Assembly: GCF_954871325.1 (NCBI RefSeq)
Contig: NC_088776.1
Coordinates: 49,370,569 to 49,434,568 of the forward strand
Reading direction: 5' to 3'
Length of the DNA stretch: 64,000 bases
From: Gordionus sp. m RMFG-2023
Taxonomy: Eukaryota; Nematomorpha; Gordioida; Chordodea; Parachordodidae
A model generated the notes under the pieces. The model made no database searches. It had not been told where the DNA came from and was given only the letters and a program-made list of their open reading frames with translations. Of this stretch, positions 44,241-52,914 are shown one piece after another. Made by a program: the position numbers and the translations under genes. How positions within the stretch are numbered: position 1 is the first letter of the stretch; every line of letters starts with the position of its first letter.

Positions 44241-45384
44241 CTTACAAAATGTAGACTTTGTCCATAATTTTCTTTATTTCTATAAAAAAATATTTCATAT
44301 AGGGGCCAGGGCAGAGTTAAATCATCTGAAGAAATAAGTATATCAACATATATTCTTTATAAAATAAATTATAATAGAGAATATAAATTGACGTTAGTTT
44401 TATTGGAGTGAGCCACTTCTAAAATTGTTAAAACTGAGAAAGATTATTAGATTAATATAAGTAAAAAATTGAAGTATAATTTATTACTATTTCCAAATAA
44501 TAGCCTAAAAAATTTTGGTTGTGAGAATTTTATTTGATAAAACAAAATGCAAATATGAATGATTTTTTCTTCAATATGCTCCGTTTCAATTTTATTTATG
44601 AGAATTTATTGAAAGCATAATAAACATAAATAACCAGTACAAATCATCAAATTATATGACATAGAAACAATCTTTTTAATTTAGTTATAGAAATAATTAG
44701 CTGAATAAAAAATTATGCCAATATTTAACTTATAACTATTTCCATACATATTTTATAGTAAATTTTTTACAAAATTTAAAAAAGGTTCACCACGGATGTT
44801 TATAAAATCAGATGATATCATATACAGTGTGCATTTAGTATAATTATGAAAATACTACAAAATTGACAATGCTCTATTGTAGCCATTAATATTTTATTTT
44901 TAAGTTTTTATTTATTTTAGTGAAAATTAATAAATTAAAATTCACTCCCTAAATGGTGGGTCTATTTATTGCTTAGTTAACCACATAAAAAATTATATAT
45001 TATTTACGCAAATTATTTATTACTAAATATCGTTTGGCTGTAAGTACTTGAATATTCTTGTTTTATATTTCCTATCATATTTCAGTGGGTTTTAACCTTA
45101 TATTAATTAAGAAAAAATTAGTTTTTATAATTTAAATAAATATTTGGACAAGTATAAAAAATTATTTTTTAGATATTTTAGTTACAATACCTTTATAAAA
45201 TAAAATTTATTCATCTTTTTATTTTTAAAAGTAAAAAAAATAATATTCTATCAGCTAGATAGTATCTTTTTCAATACACTCAATCAGAGTTGTTAAAAGA
45301 TACTTTATAAATGGATCTATATACATATATATCGTCTAAAAAGTTATCTAGATACATATACAATTTGAAAAATGTATCTAGATT

Positions 45385-46066
45385 AGAGGTCTGAATTGGG
45401 CGGTTTTAACTGCCCGCCCACCCGATGTTTTAAAAAATTTAACCCGCTCACCCATTAGTCTAAATTTTTTACCCCCCCCCCTCTAAAATTTTTTACCAGC
45501 TCACCCTTTATAAAAAATCTTAACCCAAGCCCGCTATTATAAAAAATTTTTATGGCAATTTTTTCAAATTGATCAAATAAAATAGAAAAAAAGATAAATA
45601 TAAAATTGATATTATATGTAATTATAATGACAAAATAATTATTTACAATCAATTAATTCTGGATTCAAACACCAACTTCTTTGTTCTAAAAATATATCCA
45701 GCAATACTAATAATCCTCTTTCAGAATTGCAGGAATTGTGAATATTTTTCTTGCTAATCTTGATAGCTTTGACAAATCTTTTGCTAAATAGTTTTAAATA
45801 TAAAAAAAAGTTTATATATTTTAAGAAAAAATTTGTTATGATACTAAAAAAGGACATTGATATCCAAAAAAGTTCATAGAGCAATTTTTTTTATTAATAT
45901 TTTTTAAAATGATTTTAAATTTTTTTAACCCGCTCGCCCATTGTTTAAATTTCATAACCCACCCATAGTTTAAAATTTTTTTAACACGCCTGCCCGTTCT
46001 TAAAAATTTTTTGCTTGCCCCCCCCCTCGCTTACTTAGATGAAAACCCCGCCCAATGCAGACCTTT
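45385..46066. mobile_element. GC-tipped element inserted in a hAT
   Basis: AGAGGTCTGAATTGGGCGG at the left and CCGCCCAATGCAGACCT at the right form an inverted repeat. Arrays of CCCGCCCACCC and CTCGCCC follow inward on both sides. The flanks (GTATCTAGATTA and TAATCTAGACAC) are themselves mirror images, so it sits in or extends another inverted-repeat unit. A non-repetitive 0.3-kb core (45600-45900) has no recognised product. Confidence 0.6.
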
Positions 46067-46279
46067 AATCTAGACACAGATACAATTTTTATTATGCTCT
46101 TATAAGAGTTTTGCATTAATCTAAATTTGGATTCTATTCTTAAAATTAATGAATTGAGTTAAATTAATGAATTGAGTTAAAAAATTTATTGACTTGATAA
46201 TCAAATTATAATTAAAATAATGATTTTAGATTTTAATATAATATATGAAAATATATGATTAAATAATTATAAATAATTA

Positions 46280-46425
46280 TTAGATTTTAGTAATAAAATA
46301 TTTTCAAAATTTTGGTCAAGAGATCCTCGTTTACCTGAAAAGACATTTTTAGCTACACTAAAAAGTCTTTGTACTGGAACGCTTGATGGGATTGTGGTGT
46401 TATATTTTATGAATAACAATTTTAT
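46280..46425 (-). pseudogene. hAT transposase C-terminal fragment
   Basis: Minus strand reads TIPSSVPVQRLFSVAKNVFS then GKRGSLDQNFENILLLKSNN. This is a clear hAT dimerisation domain (S-S-x-x-x-x-R-x-F-S, then K-R-x-x-L). Only about 45 residues are recognisable. Confidence 0.75.
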
Positions 46426-47049
46426 ACAGGATATTCTTTAAAAATACTCTATCTCTACATTCATTTTTGAAAAATTATTTAAAACTTGTTGAGTATCAAA
46501 ATTGAAATCATTATTAACAATCATATCTGCTGCTGGGGGATACTGAAAAAAATCGGATATTAAATTATTTTTATTTTTTTTCACAGGTTATTTGTATTCA
46601 ACTAATCTATGTATTAATTGTTTTTTTCATGAACAGTGTTTGATGTTTTCTCTTAAAATTTAAAATTATAATTGTAAACATTTATTTAGTAGTATTTTTT
46701 GAAAAACATAACAAACATTTTACTATTATAAGAGATTTGTTTTCTTTAATTTGAGATATAATTTTAAAATGTGCTCTATAAATTGGCCATGGAAAAACAA
46801 TGTCTGAACTTATTGATGCTTCATTGATTATTATTTCTCCTCTTCATCACAATTAATATTAATCTATAATAAATCTTTAAAATTAGTATAATAAAATTAA
46901 ATTAACCAATTCCATTGAAAATAAAAATGGCAGATTCCTTGATATCAGCGTCTACATGACAGAATTTTCACTGGATGCAAACTCCTTTACTTATTGATCT
47001 ATATACTACTAGATTGACGATTCATTAATTAAAAATGTCCATACATGGG

Positions 47050-47173
47050 AGTCAGCTGTAGAGCCATTTTATGGGTTGCACTTCGATTTATTGTTTTTAT
47101 TTAATTATTATATGAATGCCATTTAATGTCATTTAATTGACGTGCAAACCACAAAATGGCGCCATAGCTGACT
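47050..47173. mobile_element. Hairpin miniature element, 124 bp
   Basis: AGTCAGCTGTAGAGCCATTT at the left and AAATGGCGCCATAGCTGACT at the right are inverted repeats. The match runs on through ATGGGTTGCAC and GTGCAAACCACAA, making arms of about 35 bp. The transcript could form a stable hairpin. Confidence 0.65.
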
Positions 47174-47560
47174 TTTTATGGCCACTTTATATTATTTGGG
47201 GCACTAAAATATTTAGGTGTTTTTTTCAGGGACTAGAACCTTTATTTTTAATGGTTCAGTTTTGTTACGGTTTAGTATATAAAAAATCATAATTTTTATG
47301 GTTCTTAAGTAAAAATTTATAAAAGTTTGGTTCGGTTCAGCTAATTTAAAGGTATAAAGGTTCATTGTATTGTAGTTATAAAACAAATTAAATTATTTTT
47401 ATTGAAGCAATTCCATCGCATATAATTTTAATTATGAATATTATTTATTAAAATTTTTGCCATCATAGATGAAACTAATATATTATAATTATAAGTATTT
47501 AAGAATAATATAAAAAAATAAAAAATTTATAAGAATTATTTTTTTTTTTTTTTTTTCTCT

Positions 47561-50497
47561 TTAGCTTTCACCTTTTCTGGTGGTAAGCTCCTTCAACATC
47601 TCTCTCCACTTTATGTTATTCGTACAATCTCTTTTATCTATTTTATACTTCTTTATATTGGCTCTAACTTTATGGCCCCATTGAAGTTTTGGCCTTCCTC
47701 TTTTACGTTTGCCCATCACTTCCAATCTTTCAACTTTATTTCCTATGTAGTTCATAGGCCTTCTCATTGTGTGCCCATACCACCTAAGTCTGTTTACCAT
47801 TAACTTAGTCTTAATGGGCACTACCTTTAAACTATTTAGTATTCTTGTACTGCGCACCTTATCCTTTCTTGTTACCCCAGCAATCATCCTCAGCATTCTC
47901 ATCTCCATAGTTTGTAGACTTCTCTCGTCTGATTCTTTGGTTGGCCATGTTTCCGAACTATATAGAATAGTTGGTTGTACTATGGAACTGTAAATTTTTC
48001 CCTTTAATTTGTGTGGGATTCTTTTGTCAAATAGCACTCCAGATAAAGATCTCCACTTTAACCACCCTTGATTAATCTTATTCTTTATCTCTTTTTCTAT
48101 TGTGCCGTTTGTTTGTATAGTGGAGCCCAAATATTTGCAGCTTTCAATTGCGGATATCTGCCAATCATTTATATTAATACTCTCCGTTTCATCTCCTCCT
48201 ATCACCATATACTCCGTCTTTTCTCTATTTACTTTTAATCCGTGCGTTTCTAGGATATTTATCCAATTCACTAACCTTTCTTTCATTTCATCCTTGGATT
48301 CGGCAAGTATCACAATATCATCTGCAAATATCATATTCCACGGGACTGTTTGAGGTATAGACTGTGCTAATACATCTATTACTGTAATGAAGAGAAGTGG
48401 GCTGAGAGCCGACCCTTGATGAACTCCTTCGGCTATTGTAAAGCCTGCTGAAGTACCTGTTGTGCAACGGACCATTGTTGTATGTCCCATATACATATCC
48501 TCTATTATTCTTATATATTTTTCTGGAACTTTTTTGTGGCGTAGCGCCCACCAGATAAGTTTTCTTGGGATTCTATCAAAGGCCTTTTCTAGATCGAGAA
48601 AGACCATGTGTAGCTTTTTGTTCTTTTCCCTGTATTTTTCACTCATTTGCCTAATTGCATGGATAGCATCGGTTGTTGATCTTCCAGGCATAAAGCCAAA
48701 CTGTGTCTCTCCTATTTCGATTATATCTCTTAATCTTTTTTCTATTATTTTTTCGTATAGTTTTAGACAGTGTGACATTAGTTTTATGCCCCTGTAATTT
48801 TGACAATTGTGTGGATCCCCTTTATTTTTGAAGATAGGAACTAGATAGCTCTGCCTCCATTTTTGGGGGACCTCTTCATTTCCAAGTATTTTATTGTACA
48901 GATTTGTGAGGAGATGTATTCCATCATCTCCTAGTGCTTTAAGGCTTTCTATTGGAATATCGTCTGGACCCCTAGCTTTGTTGTTTTTCATATGCTTGAG
49001 GCATGTGATTATTTCTTGTTCTGTTATAGGTTGTACAAGGTTCTGACAAGGGGAGTGTTCGTCGAGATGCAATATGTGGGAATTAAAGTTGAGAAGCTCC
49101 TGAAAATATTCTTTCCATCTATTCATTATTTCTTTTTCCTTTATTATCAATTTCCCATCTTTATTTTTGATTACTTTCGGAGCTCCGTTTATATCCCTAG
49201 AGTTCTTTTCTCGCTGTTTGGCTAATCTGTATATTTTATTTTGCCCTTCTTTGGTATGTAGATCTTCGTACATGTCATCGTATGCCATAGATTTGGCCCT
49301 AGCCACCGCCTTTGTAGCTAATCTCTTGGATTTTTTGTATCTTGACTTGTCATCTGCATTTTTGGATTTGTACCATATTTTATAAAGGGCTTTTTTCTCC
49401 TGTATAGTGGTTTGTACCTCTTGATTCCACCACCATAGTTCTTTGTGTGATTTGTTGCCTCCTCTTGTCAAGCCTAGCGTCAATTTTGCAGTGTCTATTA
49501 ATCTGGATGAAAGGTCTGTCCATATTTTTTCACTGACTTGTGAGCAATTTATTGTTTCAATGTTTGCATTGATTGCAAAGGCATCTGTCATTGTTTTTAA
49601 TTTGCCCCATTTGATGCATGGTTCCAGTTTTATCTTATTTTGAGTGGATTTATTTGAGATTTGTAAATCCATGATTAGTAGCTTGTGTTGCGCGGCGATA
49701 TCTTCTCCTGGGATGACTTTGCAGTCTATTACATCTTTTAATCTTCTGCGAGAGATTAGCATGTAATCTATCTGTGTTTTCCTAGTACCACTTTCATATG
49801 TTATTAAATGACTATCTTTTTTCCTATAGTAGGTGTTGGTTAAGGCAAGGTCGAAGGCTTGCGCAAATTTCAGTACGTGCTCTCCTTCATCATTTCTTTC
49901 TCCGTATCCAAAACCACCATGATGCCTTTTGTAGCTATCTCTTGCTTTCCCCACATGCGCATTTAAGTCACCACCAATTATGACTAGGTCATCCTTAGGG
50001 ATTTCCATTACGGCTTCATCAAGGATAGCTCTAAAGTCATCTTTCTCTTCTTCCTTGCAACCCGTTTGAGGAGCATATACTGATAGGATGTGTAGTATTG
50101 ATTGACCAATGCAGAGTTTTATCTTCATTAGTCTATCAGAGATCCTGTTGACTTCTACAACTGAGGAGGTTAGATCTTGACTGAGGATGATGCCGACACC
50201 GTTCCTATTGCTAACAAGTCCATTATAGTACAATTTATACCCATCTCCAATCATCAAAGTCTTCTGTCCTTTCCATTTCGTCTCTTGTATGCACGCTATA
50301 TCAACTTTTCTCCTGTTCAACATTGATGCCAATTCTCTCGTCTTACCTTTAAGCGTCCCAATATTCAAACTTGCCAGTCTTGTCTTCTTTGCTTTGACCT
50401 TTACTTTATTTTTCACAGGATGGAGGTCTACACTCTGCGCGTCGCATGGAGGGAACGCCCTAGCTTTCATATTCATATTTTCATTTGTGTCCTTCAT
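47561..50497 (-). CDS. LINE ORF: AP endonuclease plus reverse transcriptase, 978 aa
   Basis: Uninterrupted. Residues about 40-280 form an apurinic-type endonuclease: LASLNIGTLKGK, IQETKW, IIGGDLNAHVG, KTQIDYMLISRRR, AQHKLLIMDL. Residues about 490-790 form the reverse transcriptase: NKARGPDDIPIE, FGFMPGRSTTDA, FLDLEKAFDRIP, EGVHQGSALSPLLF, and the catalytic FADDIVIL. The C-terminal part has RWYGHTMRRP and GKRKRGRPKLQW, as in the RTE-like elements often annotated as craniofacial-development-protein-2-like. I chose ATG 50497 because it is the first ATG after the leader. Nothing essential appears to be missing, so it may be able to move. Confidence 0.95.
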   Translation of the reverse strand: MKDTNENMNMKARAFPPCDAQSVDLHPVKNKVKVKAKKTRLASLNIGTLKGKTRELASMLNRRKVDIACIQETKWKGQKTLMIGDGYKLYYNGLVSNRNGVGIILSQDLTSSVVEVNRISDRLMKIKLCIGQSILHILSVYAPQTGCKEEEKDDFRAILDEAVMEIPKDDLVIIGGDLNAHVGKARDSYKRHHGGFGYGERNDEGEHVLKFAQAFDLALTNTYYRKKDSHLITYESGTRKTQIDYMLISRRRLKDVIDCKVIPGEDIAAQHKLLIMDLQISNKSTQNKIKLEPCIKWGKLKTMTDAFAINANIETINCSQVSEKIWTDLSSRLIDTAKLTLGLTRGGNKSHKELWWWNQEVQTTIQEKKALYKIWYKSKNADDKSRYKKSKRLATKAVARAKSMAYDDMYEDLHTKEGQNKIYRLAKQREKNSRDINGAPKVIKNKDGKLIIKEKEIMNRWKEYFQELLNFNSHILHLDEHSPCQNLVQPITEQEIITCLKHMKNNKARGPDDIPIESLKALGDDGIHLLTNLYNKILGNEEVPQKWRQSYLVPIFKNKGDPHNCQNYRGIKLMSHCLKLYEKIIEKRLRDIIEIGETQFGFMPGRSTTDAIHAIRQMSEKYREKNKKLHMVFLDLEKAFDRIPRKLIWWALRHKKVPEKYIRIIEDMYMGHTTMVRCTTGTSAGFTIAEGVHQGSALSPLLFITVIDVLAQSIPQTVPWNMIFADDIVILAESKDEMKERLVNWINILETHGLKVNREKTEYMVIGGDETESININDWQISAIESCKYLGSTIQTNGTIEKEIKNKINQGWLKWRSLSGVLFDKRIPHKLKGKIYSSIVQPTILYSSETWPTKESDERSLQTMEMRMLRMIAGVTRKDKVRSTRILNSLKVVPIKTKLMVNRLRWYGHTMRRPMNYIGNKVERLEVMGKRKRGRPKLQWGHKVRANIKKYKIDKRDCTNNIKWREMLKELTTRKGES

Positions 50498-50637
50498 TTT
50501 GTTTATTGGACAGGTATCCTTAGCACCCGGCTGTCCAGGCCTGTCGGTGACCGGGGTGTCATCTCTAAGCTCCGAAATTCATCATACCATATGTCTTTAC
50601 ACATCAGTCATCGAAGAAAAACTTGAAAGTTTTTATG

Positions 50638-50718
50638 GTTCTTACCAGGATTGAACCCGCGTCCTTGTTCATGCTCGTGTTTCCAAGCCTACATCTTACC
50701 CATTAGGCCACCCCGGCG
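50638..50718 (-). promoter_or_regulatory. tRNA-like head with pol III A and B boxes
   Basis: Starts GCCGGGGTGGCCTAATGGG, one base inside the target duplication. The A box is TGGCCTAATGG (50700-50710) and the B box is GGTTCAATCC (50648-50657), about 35-50 nt apart as in tRNA genes and tRNA-derived SINEs. The acceptor and T stems do not pair fully, so it is not a working tRNA. It may serve as an internal promoter for the LINE. Confidence 0.65.
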
Positions 50719-51210
50719 ATAAAAAATTTATAAGAATTATAACTCTTAACAATTATTATTGGTTATTATCCTTCTCAACACTGATCATAAAATTTAATGA
50801 CTGTTCAATATAAATATGGCTAGATATCGATTTGATGGCAAAATAGATTTGGAAAGCTTTAATTTTTTTATAGTTAGGGATTCATGTTCTTTAGAATGAT
50901 GCCTTTCCAAATTAGCTCCAAGGTTACCTTTTAGTATTATTTTGGACTTATTTATATTATAGGCTGATATATTAAAGAAGATATTATTAGTAAATAAGGA
51001 CGGATTGAGTTAACTAGTGCCAACCAATTAAATTTTTTCTAAAGGAAAATAAAATAAATTTTTATCAACATAAATACAAAAAAAATATGAGGTCAGAGCA
51101 AACTAATATTGTAAAATTATGATATTGATATGTTAGAATTCAACATAAATTAGTAAAGCCACATCATATGGATATTAGGTTTAGGATCGGTAGGAATCCC
51201 TGGTTTTTAG

Positions 51211-51960
51211 CCTTTAAAAAATACTTTAAATTATTTTACATTTTATTAAATCGCCATTCTGAAAACCAGATTAAGTCAAAAGTTCTTATTAGGTGCAGTC
51301 TGGTTACAGAATAATGTACAAAAATACCAAAAGGCGTAACAAAAAATTATTTGTATATTGTGAAATAACATTATATATCTTTATAGTGATTGTATGACGC
51401 GAGATAAGCGACTAAAAGAAAATTTAATTTTTAATGCAAATTAAATATGAAATTATCTATGTAAATATATGTAAATTTATAAAAAAACATTATAAAGTAT
51501 TTAAAATTTTCTATATTTCCTTTTATGATTTAAACTAAAAAGACGTGTATTCTTCATACGATACTTATGCGAAAATTATGTATATATTTCTCCTAATATC
51601 TACCATTAAATTTTTACTATAAAAATATTTTCTTTTAGAATTGAGCAAGCTATTTGCCACTTTTACTTTGAATAATTATACTTCTATAATATAACATTAA
51701 CAAATATATTTGTATATATGTTTGCGTCAATGTGCCACTTTTTTAACTTTATATAATTTTTTTCCCGATTTTTTAAAATGTTGAGAATATAATTTTGCTG
51801 GAAATATATTTCAGCATGTGTAGAAAACCTACTCTATAAACTTTTTATAAGTATATTAGCTTCTGCATAAATTTTTTATATAAGTTTAAAATCACTTAAA
51901 AGCTAACGGCAAAATTGCCTGAGGCAGATATTTAAACATGAAGGCAATTAGGGTAAATTA
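51211..51960. other. A+T-rich stretch without recognised feature
   Basis: No coding signature or structured repeat seen on either strand. Confidence 0.4.
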
Positions 51961-51962
51961 AA

Positions 51963-52162
51963 ATTTTAAAAACCCCATTCAAAAAAGAATCTAAAGTTGA
52001 TAAAATAATACCTTCAGGACCTATCCAATATCCAAGCTCTTCATATATTAACTATCCTATAGAGTTATTGCATTCAACTCCTTTACGCATATCTCATCAC
52101 ATTACTCTTGATGGTAATGCTAACACGAAATATCTAAAGGCTTATTTAATGGAACATGCTTG
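51963..52162 (+). other. Unassigned open segment
   Basis: Open frame reading KESKVDKIIPSGPIQYPSSS, YINYPIELLHSTPLRISHH, ITLDGNANTKYLKAYLMEHA and a stop. Its composition is more protein-like than its surroundings. It could be an exon (GGTAATG at the LDG codon would be a donor) or a retroelement piece. I do not recognise it. Confidence 0.3.
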
Positions 52163-52608
52163 ATTTGTCAAAGAATTACATGAATGTTTTAGATGCTGAG
52201 ATTATCACAGGGTCTAACAAAGGCTATTGAGTTTTCATACCTATTTTTTTCTTTTTTACCATACAATTCTTTATTTAAATGATAGTATAATAAAGGACGG
52301 ACATATACTAATTTGTTTTAAATATAAAATTAATAGAGGTGATAAATGTAAAACTATGATTGAGGAGAAAATAAATAAATGCAAGAAAAGAAGATATAAA
52401 GAAATTAGCAAATAAATTTAGGGAAGAGAAGAAAGTAATGAGAGGAATTGGAGATCATTCGATGGAAGGGATAAAGTTTAAGTAATTAGAACGAATAATA
52501 AATATAGCAAGTCTTTTCCAAAAAAAGGAAGATTCCTTGGGTTGATCGGTCTTTTCTCGGATCCTTCTCCCTAATTTAAATTTTTTTTAACTTTGCTGCC
52601 GAAAGAGA

Positions 52609-52890
52609 TTAGAATAGAGCCGACAATGGGTGTGAATGCTTAAAAAGGATTGATGAAGCTATATTCAGCCATTTTCCGAGAGAGTGCAAAGGCTACGGCA
52701 TTTTAGTTGTATGGGGCATTTGGATCAATGCAGAGGAAGTTCCAAACCAAGAGCGGCCTTTTTATCATGGAGCTGAGGACACTAAGGTTGTGCGTTTCCT
52801 ATCGCTAAATATGACGGTTGGTTCGAATCTAAACGCCCACCAAATTAACTGCTCGCACGTGGCTGATTTCACAGTTTTTGCATTGGTAAG
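52609..52890 (+). CDS. Isolated exon ending in a GPS-like motif
   Basis: An open stretch of normal base composition reads ADNGCECLKRIDEAIFSHFP, RECKGYGILVVWGIWINAEE, FYHGAEDTKVVRFLSLNMTV and INCSHVADFTVFAL. A clean donor, GTAAGG, follows, and an acceptor GATTAG lies before it. The end resembles the C-S-H-L-x-x-F-x-V segment of GPS sites in adhesion receptors and polycystin-like proteins. The two conserved Trp of a full GPS are not evident, and I found no following membrane exon. It may be one exon of a larger gene, or a gene fragment, since a hAT starts right after it. Confidence 0.45.
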
Positions 52891-52914
52891 GTAGAATGTC
52901 TGCGGAAAGGAGCA

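Larger units (their letters stand above)
47540..50718 (-). mobile_element. RTE-type LINE, apparently full length and young
   Basis: Bounded by a perfect 22-bp target duplication (47518-47539 and 50719-50740). On the minus strand it has, in order: a tRNA-like head (50718 to about 50638), a 5' leader of about 140 nt, one ORF (50497-47561), then within 4 nt a pure A tail of about 18 nt. It has essentially no 3' UTR. The long intact ORF, exact duplication and pure tail point to a recent insertion. Confidence 0.93.
47228..51210 (-). mobile_element. Old hAT element split by the RTE LINE
   Basis: Left end CAGGGACTAGAACC with GGTTC-rich words (47228-47370). The right end has GGTAGGAATCCCTGG near 51195. 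On the minus strand at 50950-50880 is a BED-finger-like GNLGANLERHHSKEHESL. Removing the LINE leaves about 0.8 kb. The two ends match only partly, so the pairing is an inference. Confidence 0.45.

Noticed and set aside
44000-47000. Bacterial-type features, CRISPR arrays and rRNA genes
   Set aside because: I looked for them across the whole window. The short repeats here are transposon ends, not spaced arrays, and no conserved rRNA words were seen.
50638-50718. A host tRNA gene
   Set aside because: The acceptor and T stems do not pair properly, and it begins one base inside the LINE target duplication, so it is part of the LINE.
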